NCBI RefSeq assembly: GCF_002234595.1
Contig: NZ_NMUL01000005.1
Location: 1 to 64,000 of the forward strand
Length of the DNA: 64,000 bases
Reading direction: 5' to 3'
Source of the DNA: Amycolatopsis vastitatis
GTDB taxonomy: Bacteria; Actinomycetota; Actinomycetes; Mycobacteriales; Pseudonocardiaceae
Shown: one piece after another, positions 46,603 through 54,484 of the stretch
How positions within the stretch are numbered: position 1 is the stretch's first letter
Layout: every line of letters begins with the position of its first letter
The notes under the pieces: generated by a model
Seen by the model: the letters and a program-made list of their open reading frames with translations, nothing else
The model's database searches: none
Told to the model about the DNA's origin: nothing
Position numbers and translations under genes: made by a program

Positions 46603-47782
46603 TACTCAAGGTAGCCGTACCCACCTCGGCGACCCATTCACCCCGGCGCAGCACCTTCGCGGGCCGCAGGTCCTGGTCGAGGACCACGAGGTCGGCCGCG
46701 TAGCCGGAGCACAGCATCCCCGTGTGGCCGGCGATGCCGAGCAGCTCGGCGGGCCGCTGCGACGTCGCGTGCACCGCGTCGAGAATGCCGAGTTTCGCAC
46801 CCCGGACCAGATTGCGGAAGGCGGTGTCCATCGTCAGGGTGCTGCCGGCCAAGGAGCCGTTGTCGGCGAGGGTGGCGACGCCGTCGTGCACGTCGACCTC
46901 GAGCCGGCCCAGCGTGTAGCGGCCGTCGGCGGCGTCGGTGGCCGACATCGCGTCGGTGATGAGCACCGTCCGGTCGCGGCCCGCGTGCTTCGCGGCCAGG
47001 CGCACCACGGTCGGGTGCAGGTGCACCAGGTCGCAGATGAGCTCGATGGTGATGCGCTCGTCGTCCAGCAGGGCCCCGATCGGCCCGGGCTCGCGGTGGT
47101 GCAGCGGCCGCATGCCGTTGAACAGGTGGGTCGCGACGGTCGCGCCCGCGTCGATGGCGGGCAGGAGCTGCTCTTCGACGCCGTCGGTGTGCCCGATGGC
47201 GGCGATGACGCCGGACTCGGCCAGCTGCCGGACGGCCTTCACACCGCCGTGCAGCTCGGGGGCGATGGTGACCATCCGGATCGCGCCCTGGCCCGCGCGC
47301 AGGAGCTTCTCGACCGTGCCGGTGTCCGGCTCGAGCAGCGTCTCCGGGTCGTGCGCCCCGCACCGGGCCTTCGAGATGAACGGCCCTTCCAGGTGGATGC
47401 CCGCGACCTCGCCGTCCTGGACGAGCTCACGCAGCGCGGCGACCTGCTCACGCAGGATGTCGACCGGGTCGGAGACCAGGCTGGCGAGCATGGTCGTGGT
47501 GCCGTGACGGCGGTGCGCTCGCACCGCCGTCAGGAGTTCCCCGGGATCGAGGGAGGTGAACGAAGCACCTCCCCCGCCGTGGCAGTGGGTGTCGATGAAC
47601 CCGGGGACGACCAGCGCCCCTCCGACGTCCACGTGCTCGCCGGACGGCGGGGTCCCGGAACCCACGCCGGCGATCCGCCCGTCGGTGACGGCTACCCAGC
47701 CGTCGTCGAGTACACGGTCCGGGGCGGCCACCCGGCCGCCCATGATCACGAAATCTCCGGCGCCTCTCACGCGCTCAAGCAT
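46598..47782 (-). CDS. nagA: N-acetylglucosamine-6-phosphate deacetylase
   Basis: A 394-residue amidohydrolase that removes the acetyl group from GlcNAc-6-phosphate, feeding chitin and cell-wall amino sugar into central metabolism. Metal and catalytic residues are visible: GFIDTHCHGG (HxH), HLEGPF (Glu), GHTDG and THLFNGM (His) and ITDAMSA (Asp). I chose the ATG at 47782 because a dre-like site lies directly upstream; the ATG at 47803 would put the site inside the gene. nagB is not nearby. Confidence 0.93.
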   Translation of the reverse strand: MLERVRGAGDFVIMGGRVAAPDRVLDDGWVAVTDGRIAGVGSGTPPSGEHVDVGGALVVPGFIDTHCHGGGGASFTSLDPGELLTAVRAHRRHGTTTMLASLVSDPVDILREQVAALRELVQDGEVAGIHLEGPFISKARCGAHDPETLLEPDTGTVEKLLRAGQGAIRMVTIAPELHGGVKAVRQLAESGVIAAIGHTDGVEEQLLPAIDAGATVATHLFNGMRPLHHREPGPIGALLDDERITIELICDLVHLHPTVVRLAAKHAGRDRTVLITDAMSATDAADGRYTLGRLEVDVHDGVATLADNGSLAGSTLTMDTAFRNLVRGAKLGILDAVHATSQRPAELLGIAGHTGMLCSGYAADLVVLDQDLRPAKVLRRGEWVAEVGTATLST

Positions 47783-47785
47783 ATA

Positions 47786-47799
47786 TTGGTCTGGACCAA
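47786..47799. promoter_or_regulatory. dre-like site (DasR operator) at the nagA start
   Basis: The palindrome TTGGTCTGGACCAA differs from the dre core only at the two central and outer positions. It touches the nagA start, and nagA is a classic DasR target in streptomycetes. Confidence 0.75.
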
Positions 47800-47840
47800 G
47801 CATGGTGATACGACTCAGTGATCGGAGTGGTCCACCCGGG

Positions 47841-48413
47841 TCACTGTGGAGTCTGCATGGCCTTCTGGAGTGCCTCGAGCGCCCGGCTGGCGGTCGATTT
47901 AACGGTACCCTTGGAGATACCCGCGGCCTCAGAGATTTCGGCCTCGCTCAGCCCACCGTAGTAACGCAGCACCAGCACTTCGCGCTGGCGGGGCGGCAGC
48001 TTGGACAGCGCGCTGACCACCGCCTGGTGCTCGCTGGAGAGCATCGCGAGGCTCTCGGCGGACCGCGCGTTCACCGCGTGCGGCGGCACGTACTCGCGGG
48101 CGGTCTTGCGGCGGCGCAGCACGCTGCGCGACCCGTTGACCACCGCGGTGCGCAGGTAGCCGACCGCGGCCGCGGCGTCCCGGAGCCTGCCCCAGTTGCG
48201 GTGCAGGCCGGTGAAGGCCTCCTGGACGACGTCTTCCGCCGTCGCGGGCTCGTCGACCAGCAGGATCGCCAGCCGGACCAGCCGCATCCGGTGCTGGCGG
48301 TAGAGGTCTTCGAGGGTCAGTGGCGCCGGCGTCTGCGCCGGGGCCGGACCGTCCATGACCCGCAGCTGGCCGAGGGTCGCCTCGACGCTGCGTTCCGCAT
48401 TGCCCTCGAGCAT
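47841..48413 (-). CDS. ECF RNA polymerase sigma factor (SigE family)
   Basis: A 190-residue ECF sigma factor. Region 2 has LYRQHRMRLVRLA and the DEPATAEDVVQEAFTGLHRNW segment (core-binding and -10 recognition), and region 4 has the helix-turn-helix SEAEISEAAGISKGTVKS for the -35. No anti-sigma gene is adjacent, so how it is kept inactive is unknown. The start is chosen at 48413; alternative in-frame starts extend to 48524. Confidence 0.9.
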   Translation of the reverse strand: MLEGNAERSVEATLGQLRVMDGPAPAQTPAPLTLEDLYRQHRMRLVRLAILLVDEPATAEDVVQEAFTGLHRNWGRLRDAAAAVGYLRTAVVNGSRSVLRRRKTAREYVPPHAVNARSAESLAMLSSEHQAVVSALSKLPPRQREVLVLRYYGGLSEAEISEAAGISKGTVKSTASRALEALQKAMQTPQ

Positions 48414-48613
48414 GAACCCCTGCCTGTTCTCGACCCCGGCTTGCACGGTGTGCCGCGTCAGCAGGTTCACGGTATTCACAGCGCTCACACAGGTACTGAC
48501 GCATCCCCAGCCTATCCGGTTCACCTGCCCCCGCCACAGATCGGATGCCGGGACACAACCGTGACACGGGTAGCGTCGGGTCCGTCCCGCCCGCGTCCAC
48601 CCCGGAGATCCAC

Positions 48614-48892
48614 ATGGCCTGGTTCCTCGTCGAAATCACCTACGTCCAGGAGAAGCTGCAGGAGGTGCGGCCCCGCCACCGCGAATTCCTGGTCAAGCTG
48701 GCCGAGCAGGGCCGCGTCGCGGTCGCCGGGCCGCTGGGCGACGGCACCGGCGGCATCACGCTCTACCAGGCCGAAGACGAGGCGCACCTGAAGGAGACGA
48801 TCGACCAGGACCCGTACTTCCTGGAGGGGGTCGTCGCCGAGCGGACCGTCCGCGAGTTCAAGCCGGTGATCGGCGCCTGGCTGCCGTCATAG
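48614..48892 (+). CDS. YciI family protein
   Basis: A 92-residue ferredoxin-fold protein of the YCII family. The N-terminal strand leads to the conserved Arg/His segment RPRHREFL, and GPLGDGTGG and DPYFLEGVV follow, matching the family where a His/Asp pair serves as active site. Its role is unknown. Its 3' end overlaps the end of a decayed reductase gene on the other strand by 6 bases. Confidence 0.85.
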   Translation: MAWFLVEITYVQEKLQEVRPRHREFLVKLAEQGRVAVAGPLGDGTGGITLYQAEDEAHLKETIDQDPYFLEGVVAERTVREFKPVIGAWLPS

Positions 48893-49337
48893 GTCGAGCA
48901 CGGCGGGGCCGCGGTTGACGCGGAGCCGCGTCGACCCGCCGCCTGCCGTCGGCACCGCGCAGGTCCTGCAGAAGCCCTGGCGGCGCCCGGGGTCGCCGCA
49001 GAGCGAGTACTGCCTGACCAGGCCGGAGGGCAGCACGAGGTCGAGGTGCGCGCCCGGTCGCCAGCTCGGCAGCGGGGCGCAGGCTCACGACGTCCTAGGC
49101 CTCGGACCGGATGGTTTCGACCAGGAGCGAAAGCTCACGGCCCACGGCGCGCACGGCGGGCCGCCGCTTCCCGCTGAATCGCGACAAACGCCGGTAAACC
49201 CCCACGACGCCGACCAAAGTGGACATGAGGAGGTCGGTGCGCTCGCTGCCGTCCAGCCGGGTCGGCCCTCGCCGGCTGACGCGGGGTCGGCAGCAACCCG
49301 CGCTTGGCGGCCCGGCGATACGAGCGCGGCGACGCAC
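48887..49337 (-). pseudogene. Decayed PDR/VanB-type ferredoxin reductase
   Basis: The minus strand encodes pieces of a phthalate dioxygenase reductase-like protein. An N-terminal part (SERTDLLMSTLVGVVGVYRRL and RFSGKRRPAVRAVGREL) ends at an in-frame TAG (49095-49097). After a frameshift the sequence APLPSWRPGAHLDLVLPSG and RQYSLCGDP, the flavin-domain signature, runs directly into GFCRTCAVP and a VLDL C-terminus, which belong to the 2Fe-2S domain. About 200 codons are missing in between. Stop, frameshift and deletion together show a dead gene. Confidence 0.7.
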
Positions 49338-49364
49338 GGCCCGGGCGTGCCGGGTCGTTGCGCA

Positions 49365-49466
49365 TCAGATAGCGGTGTAGTGCTCGATCGCGGCGATGAT
49401 CCCGAGCCGCTCGGTCCAGCCGAACTTGACGTCCCGGGCGTGCAGGACGAGCTGCTCGTCGGTCAC
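49365..49466 (-). pseudogene. Remnant of a putative metal-dependent hydrolase gene
   Basis: A 33-residue frame whose GTG overlaps the stop of the monooxygenase gene. It begins with TDEQLVLHARDVKFGW, like the N-terminus of COG3687/PF10118 proteins, and joins directly to ERLGIIAAIEHYTAI, like an internal helix of the same family, before a stop. I infer an internally deleted gene; homologues often lie next to PDR-type reductases, and this one does too. The family assignment is from memory. Confidence 0.5.
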
Positions 49467-50935
49467 GACGCCCGTCCGGAAAGCTCGTAGTCGGCCGGGT
49501 TCACCTTCCGCGTCTGGAGCCAGTAGCGCCAGGTGAACCCGGGCCAGATCGTCCGGTTCACGCCCTGGGCGTCGAGGTACCAGCTCTTGCAGCCGCCCTG
49601 CGTCCAGACGCCCTTGACCAGCTTGTCCTGGATCTCGCGCTGGAACTCGTCCTGCACCCCGGGCCGGACGTCGAGCGCCGCGGCGCCCCGCGAATCGGCG
49701 AGCCTGATGGCGTCGACGACGTACCGCGCCTGGGACTCGATCATGAACACCACGGAGTTGTGGCCGAGCGCGGTGTTCGGGCCGAGGAGGAAGAACAGGT
49801 TCGGGTAGCCGGACACGGTGATGCCCTTGTGGGTCCGCATGCCCTCGGCCGCCCACTCCTTGGCGAGGTTGCGGCCGTCGACGCCGGTGATGTCGAGGTA
49901 CTCCAGCGCGTCGGTGACCTTGAAACCGGTGCCGTAGACGATGGCGTCGACTTCGTGCTCGACGCCGGCGGAGTCGACGATCGAGTGCGCCTTGACCTCT
50001 TTGATCCCGGCCGTGACGACGTCGACGTTGGGGCGGTTCAGCGCCGGGTAGTAGTCGTTGGAGATCAGGACGCGCTTGCAGCCCATCGTGTAGTCCGGCG
50101 TGACCTTCTTGCGCAGCGCGGGATCCTTGATGCCCTTCGCGATGTTCCGCTTCGCGATCAGCTCGCCGGCCTTCATGATCGCCGGGTGGCCGTTGAAGCC
50201 GATCGCCCGCGCCTCCAAGAACCAGTACAGCGCGTTGCGGTAGGCCCGCTGGGTGCCCGGGACGCGCTTGAACAGCGTCTGCGCCCACGACGGCATGGCG
50301 TGGTCGGGCTTCGGCATGATCCACGGCGGCGTGCGCTGGAACAGCGTCAGCTCGGCGACCTCGGGGGCGATCCGCGGGACGAACTGGACGGCGCTGGCAC
50401 CCGTCCCGACCACGGCGACCCGCTTGCCGCGCAGGTCGTACTCGTGGTTCCACCGCGCGGAGTGCCAAGTCTGCCCCCGGAAGTTCGCGATGCCGGACAG
50501 GCCGGGGATCTGCGGGATGTGCAGGCCGCCGACGCCGGAGACGAGGAACTGCGCGACGAATTCGCGGCCGTCCCTGGTCGTCGCCGTCCAGCGGCGCTCC
50601 TGCTCGTCCCAGTGGGCGCCGGTCAGCTCGACACCGAACCGGATCTTCTCGCGCAGGCGGTACTTGTCCGCGACGCCCTTGAGGTAGCCGAAGATCTCCG
50701 GCTGCGGCGAGAACGACCGCGACCAGTCCGGGTTCTGCTCGTACGAGAACGAGTACATGTGCGACTGCACGTCGCAGGCGCACCCGGGGTAGGAGTTGTC
50801 GCGCCAGGTGCCGCCCACCTCGGTGGCCTTCTCCAGGATCACGTAGTCCCGGATGCCGGCCTTTTCGAGCTGGATCGCCTGGCCGAGCCCGGAAAACCCG
50901 GTGCCCACGATCACGACCTTGAACCGCTCGGTCAT
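49463..50935 (-). CDS. Flavin-containing Baeyer-Villiger monooxygenase
   Basis: A 490-residue NADPH-dependent flavoprotein that inserts oxygen next to a ketone. The FAD motif is VGTGFSGLG (residues 10-18), the fingerprint FRGQTWHSARW spans 152-162, and a second nucleotide motif VVGTGASA follows near residue 175. The ligands and length fit class B monooxygenases. It lies in a group with a PPOX enzyme, an SDR and an aldo/keto reductase, all suited to ketone or steroid-like substrates. A 17-bp palindrome lies about 48 bases upstream of the start. Confidence 0.93.
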   Translation of the reverse strand: MTERFKVVIVGTGFSGLGQAIQLEKAGIRDYVILEKATEVGGTWRDNSYPGCACDVQSHMYSFSYEQNPDWSRSFSPQPEIFGYLKGVADKYRLREKIRFGVELTGAHWDEQERRWTATTRDGREFVAQFLVSGVGGLHIPQIPGLSGIANFRGQTWHSARWNHEYDLRGKRVAVVGTGASAVQFVPRIAPEVAELTLFQRTPPWIMPKPDHAMPSWAQTLFKRVPGTQRAYRNALYWFLEARAIGFNGHPAIMKAGELIAKRNIAKGIKDPALRKKVTPDYTMGCKRVLISNDYYPALNRPNVDVVTAGIKEVKAHSIVDSAGVEHEVDAIVYGTGFKVTDALEYLDITGVDGRNLAKEWAAEGMRTHKGITVSGYPNLFFLLGPNTALGHNSVVFMIESQARYVVDAIRLADSRGAAALDVRPGVQDEFQREIQDKLVKGVWTQGGCKSWYLDAQGVNRTIWPGFTWRYWLQTRKVNPADYELSGRAS

Positions 50936-50982
50936 CTGTCGGCCTCCGCTGCGTCGAGGGTGCTGCCCAGATGACGTTACCT

Positions 50983-50999
50983 CAAGTAACAGTTACTTG
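50983..50999. promoter_or_regulatory. 17-bp palindrome upstream of the monooxygenase
   Basis: The perfect palindrome CAAGTAACAGTTACTTG (8-1-8) lies in the promoter region of the monooxygenase gene and looks like a TetR operator. Related AAGTA/TTACT half-sites flank it. No adjacent regulator gene was found. Confidence 0.6.
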
Positions 51000-51016
51000 G
51001 AAGTACCCCTTACTGG

Positions 51017-51490
51017 CTAGTACGTCCCACCGAGCTTGCTGTGGTCCCAGCTGACGACCTTGGTCGGGCGGAAGACCAGCCCGATGCGTTTGGCGGCCTG
51101 GCCTGCGATGAAGGCCTCCAGCTCGGCGGTCGCCGGGTCGCCGGGCTTGGCTCCGGCGTACCGCTGCAGGAGCGCGGTACCGATCCGGGTGACCTCGTCG
51201 AGGTCCTCGACGATCTCGACGTCGGCCTCGAACGAGACGCCGCGCAGCTTTTCGTAGCTGTCGCCGTCCTCGACCAGCACGGTCGCTTCAGGGAGCCGCC
51301 GGAAGTTCTTCGCTTTCTGCGACGTGCCGTACGTCCAGGTCGCGACGCCGTCTTCGTGCGGGAAGTACCAGAGCGGCGCGAGGTGCGGGCGGCCGTTCGG
51401 GCCGATGCTGGCGACGTTGATGACCTTCTGCCCGGCCAGGTACGCCCGCACCTCGTCGTCGGTCATCGTGATCTGGCCGCGACGGGACAT
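51017..51490 (-). CDS. PPOX class F420-dependent oxidoreductase (FDOR)
   Basis: A 157-residue split-barrel protein. VINVASIGPNGRPHLAPLWY and SQKAKNFRRLPEATVLV are the usual cofactor-binding strands of F420-dependent family members. The ATG at 51490 follows GGGGTGAAG; a GTG at 51496 overlaps the upstream SDR stop and is an alternative. It is in the same transcription unit as the SDR upstream and probably the monooxygenase downstream. Confidence 0.88.
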   Translation of the reverse strand: MSRRGQITMTDDEVRAYLAGQKVINVASIGPNGRPHLAPLWYFPHEDGVATWTYGTSQKAKNFRRLPEATVLVEDGDSYEKLRGVSFEADVEIVEDLDEVTRIGTALLQRYAGAKPGDPATAELEAFIAGQAAKRIGLVFRPTKVVSWDHSKLGGTY

Positions 51491-51492
51491 CT

Positions 51493-52404
51493 TCACCCCT
51501 TGGTGGCGGCCCGTCCGCCGTGCCCGGTGACCGCCGATTCGAACGCGCCGCGCGCCTCGATGTCGGCCAGCGCGGCCTTGTCCGCCGACGGTACCCGGGC
51601 GCGCGAGCCGAGCTCGATGACCGGCGGCAGGAACGCGCGGAACAGCTTGAGCCCGCCGACCCAGCGCGGCACGTGGATGGTCCGGGCGCGCTTGAGGATG
51701 CCGGCTTCGAGGTCGTCGAGGGCGACGTCAAGCGGGTAGGTCTTGCCGATCAGGCCGGGCATCGACGCGCGGAGCTTGCCGAACACGGGGTGCGCGTCGG
51801 CGCTCTCGACGAGGTCGGTGCGGATCCACGTCGGGTGCGCTACGCCGACCTTGACGCCCAGGTGGGCGACCTCGGCGCGGAGGCTGTTCGAGAAGGCTTC
51901 GACGCCGGCCTTGGCGGCGGCGTAGTTCGCCATGCCCGGTGCGTGCGCGATCGCCGCCATGCTCGAGATGGCCAGCAGGTAGCCCTTGCGCTCGATGACG
52001 TGCGGGAGCGTGACGCGGAACGTGCGCCAGACGCCGAGCAGGTCGACTTCGATGACCTTCTCGAACGCGGCCCGGTCGACCGAGCGGACGAAGCCCGCGG
52101 TGGCGATGCCGGCGTTCGCGATGACGATGTCGATCCCGCCGAAGTGCTCGACGACACCGGCGGTGGCGCGCTCGAGCGCGTCCCAGCTGGTGACGTCGGC
52201 TTCCCAGGATTTCGCGTCCGGCCCGATCCGGTCGGCGACCTTCCGCTGCTCCTCGGCTTCGAGCCCGACCAGGGCGACCTTCGCGCCGCGGGCGGCGAGC
52301 CGCTCGGCCAGCCCGGCGCCGATGCCGCGGGCCGCGCCGGTGATCAGCACGACCTTGCCGTCGACCTTCTTGGTGCCGCTCAGCAGCGAAAATGGGTTGG
52401 CCAC
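51493..52404 (-). CDS. SDR family oxidoreductase with a hairpin-masked start
   Basis: A 303-residue short-chain dehydrogenase: ITGAARGIG (cofactor), IANAGI, ISSMAAI and YAAAK with active-site Tyr and Lys. The extended C-terminus is typical of the classical family members in mycobacteria. The GTG at 52404 follows GGAGGC, but both are paired in a perfect 11-bp hairpin in the leader. The stop overlaps the start of the PPOX gene, so the two are translationally linked. Confidence 0.9.
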   Translation of the reverse strand: MANPFSLLSGTKKVDGKVVLITGAARGIGAGLAERLAARGAKVALVGLEAEEQRKVADRIGPDAKSWEADVTSWDALERATAGVVEHFGGIDIVIANAGIATAGFVRSVDRAAFEKVIEVDLLGVWRTFRVTLPHVIERKGYLLAISSMAAIAHAPGMANYAAAKAGVEAFSNSLRAEVAHLGVKVGVAHPTWIRTDLVESADAHPVFGKLRASMPGLIGKTYPLDVALDDLEAGILKRARTIHVPRWVGGLKLFRAFLPPVIELGSRARVPSADKAALADIEARGAFESAVTGHGGRAATKG

Positions 52405-52437
52405 GGTGCCTCCTAGACGTCGCTTCGGAGGCACCGT
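52403..52437 (-). promoter_or_regulatory. Leader hairpin that sequesters the SDR ribosome binding site
   Basis: On the minus strand, ACGGTGCCTCC and GGAGGCACCGT are perfectly complementary across a 13-base loop. The second arm contains the ribosome binding site (GGAGGC) and the first two bases of the GTG start. If the transcript begins upstream of 52437, the SDR mRNA is translated only when the stem opens. Confidence 0.7.
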
Positions 52438-52475
52438 ACCTCAACTTACCCGCAGTAAGCTACCCGTCGGTATGT

Positions 52476-53390
52476 TCAGCTCGCGGCGTCACCCAGGGCG
52501 GTGACCTCGGCTTCGGTGAGGTCGAGCGACACGGAGGCGATCAGGTCGGTGAGCTGTTCGGTCGTCCGGGCGCTGGCGATCGGGGCGGCGACCGTCGGCT
52601 GTACGCGCAGCCACGCGAGCGACACCGTGGCGACCGAAACGCCGTGCGCCCGCGCCACTTCGTCGAGCGCCGCCAGCACGCGCTCGCCTCGGCTGTCCAA
52701 ATAGGACGCGGCGCGGGCGGCGCGCGGGCTGTCGCCGGTCTCGTCCTTCGTGCGGTACTTGCCGGTCAGGAAACCCTTCGCGAGGGAGAAGTACGGCAGG
52801 GTGGCCAGGCCTTCCCGCTCGACGAGCGGGGCGAGGTCGCGCTCGTAGTCCCGCTCGACGAGGTTGTAGTGCGGCTGCAGCACGGCGTACCGCGCGAGCC
52901 CGTTGCGGTCCGAAATGGACAGTGCGTCGGCGAGCCGTTCGGCGCTGTAGTTCGAGGCGCCGAGGTAGCGCACCTTGCCCGCGCGGACCAGTGCGTCGAA
53001 CGCTTCGAGGGTCTCTTCGAGCGGGGTGTCCGGATCGTCCCGATGGGCGTAGTAGAGGTCGATGTGGTCGGTCTTCAGGCGGCGCAGGGAGTCCTCCGCG
53101 GCGGCCTGGATGTTCTTCGCGGACAGGCCCGGCCGGCCCTCCCACAAGCCGACCTTGGTGGCGATGACGAAGTCGTCACGGCGGCCGCGTGCTTCGAGCC
53201 AGTTGCCCAGGATCTCCTCCGAGCCCCCGCCGCCGCCGTAGAGGTCGGCGGAGTCCACGAAGTTGCCGCCCGCCGCGGCGTAGGCGTCCAGCACGGCGAA
53301 GGACTGCGGCTCGTCCGCCGTCCAGCCGAAGACGTTGCCGCCGAGGTTGAGTCCGTACACGTCGAGGTCGGTGTTGCCGAGCTTGGTCAT
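52476..53390 (-). CDS. Aldo/keto reductase
   Basis: A 304-residue NADPH-dependent (beta/alpha)8 oxidoreductase. The catalytic residues lie in NFVDSADLYGGG (Asp, Tyr), VIATKVG (Lys) and DLYYAHRDD (His), and the C-terminal cofactor segment is PIASARTTEQL. It probably reduces an aldehyde or ketone. The ATG at 53390 is followed by MTKLGNTDL, a typical beginning. It is divergent from the LLM oxidoreductase gene, 63 bases away. Confidence 0.93.
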   Translation of the reverse strand: MTKLGNTDLDVYGLNLGGNVFGWTADEPQSFAVLDAYAAAGGNFVDSADLYGGGGGSEEILGNWLEARGRRDDFVIATKVGLWEGRPGLSAKNIQAAAEDSLRRLKTDHIDLYYAHRDDPDTPLEETLEAFDALVRAGKVRYLGASNYSAERLADALSISDRNGLARYAVLQPHYNLVERDYERDLAPLVEREGLATLPYFSLAKGFLTGKYRTKDETGDSPRAARAASYLDSRGERVLAALDEVARAHGVSVATVSLAWLRVQPTVAAPIASARTTEQLTDLIASVSLDLTEAEVTALGDAAS

Positions 53391-53453
53391 GACTCCGACA
53401 CTAATTCGCCGATCCCGGGAGGAAAATCGCCGTCCCACGCGTTGGAGTGTTCC

Positions 53454-54275
53454 ATGGCAATCGAACTGGGCAAACTCGGAATCTGGCGGTACCACGCAAA
53501 CGTCGACGCGAAGTTCGCGGCCGACGCGGAGAAGCTCGGCTACGGCGCGATCTGGCTGGGCGGCTCGCCCAGCGGCGACCTGGCGCCCGTGGACGACCTG
53601 CTCGCGGCGACGGACTCGCTGGTCATCGCGACCGGCATCGTGAACATCTGGCAGGACGAACCGGCTTCGATCGCGAAGGCGTACGAGCGGATCGCGGGGA
53701 AGTACCCGGACCGCTTCCTGCTCGGCGTCGGCGCGGGCCACCGCGAAGCGACGAAGGAGTACAAGAAGCCGTACGAGGCCTTGGTCGACTACCTCGACGG
53801 CCTCGACAAGGCGGGGGTGCCCGTCGAAGGCCGGGCGCTGGCCGCGCTCGGCCCGAAGGTTGTCAAGCTGGCCGGCGATCGCACGGCGGGCGCGCACCCG
53901 TACCTGACCACGCCGGAGCACACCCGCGGCACCCGGGAGATCCTCGGCGCGGGCAAGCTGCTGGCCCCGGAGCACAAGGTCGTCGTCGAGACCGACACCG
54001 AGAAGGCCCGCGGCATCGGCCGCCAGACGGTGAAGTACTACCTCGGCCTCTCGAACTACGTCGCCAACCTGCGCAAGCTCGGCTTCACGGACTCCGACCT
54101 GGAAGGCGAGGGAAGCGACCGCCTGATCGACGCGCTGGCGTTGCACGGCGACGCCGCGACGGTGGCGCGAGGGCTGTCGGCCCACCTCGAAGCGGGGGCG
54201 GACCAGGTGGTGGTCCAGGTGCTGAACGAGGACCCGTGGCCGGCGTACCGCGCGCTGGCCTCCGAGCTGCTGTGA
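53454..54275 (+). CDS. LLM class F420-dependent oxidoreductase
   Basis: A 273-residue TIM-barrel flavin/F420 oxidoreductase of the luciferase-like family. The strand 1 start (LGKLGIWRY), ATGIVNIW and LLGVGAGH are characteristic. It probably transfers hydride from F420H2 to a small substrate. The ATG at 53454 follows TTGGAG. The fba gene begins 209 bases downstream with its own strong ribosome binding site. Confidence 0.9.
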   Translation: MAIELGKLGIWRYHANVDAKFAADAEKLGYGAIWLGGSPSGDLAPVDDLLAATDSLVIATGIVNIWQDEPASIAKAYERIAGKYPDRFLLGVGAGHREATKEYKKPYEALVDYLDGLDKAGVPVEGRALAALGPKVVKLAGDRTAGAHPYLTTPEHTRGTREILGAGKLLAPEHKVVVETDTEKARGIGRQTVKYYLGLSNYVANLRKLGFTDSDLEGEGSDRLIDALALHGDAATVARGLSAHLEAGADQVVVQVLNEDPWPAYRALASELL

Positions 54276-54484
54276 TCCCGGTCCGGCCGCCGGTGCGCCC
54301 GGCGGCCGGACACCTCTCTTCTGAACCGATTCCACGTGCGGAGAAGTCCATCCATGCCCCCGCCGCCACCCTCAACGGAGCAGCGGAGCTGCGCTGTCCG
54401 AGTTTCTGCCCGGGGACCGGTGTGCGGCGGCGGCCGACCTCGTACGATGCGGTCGGGACCACCCTGTGCCAAGGAGGAGTAACG

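Noticed and set aside
48915..49490. A 191-codon plus-strand gene
   Set aside because: It is the antisense of the decayed reductase and has no domain or ribosome binding site.
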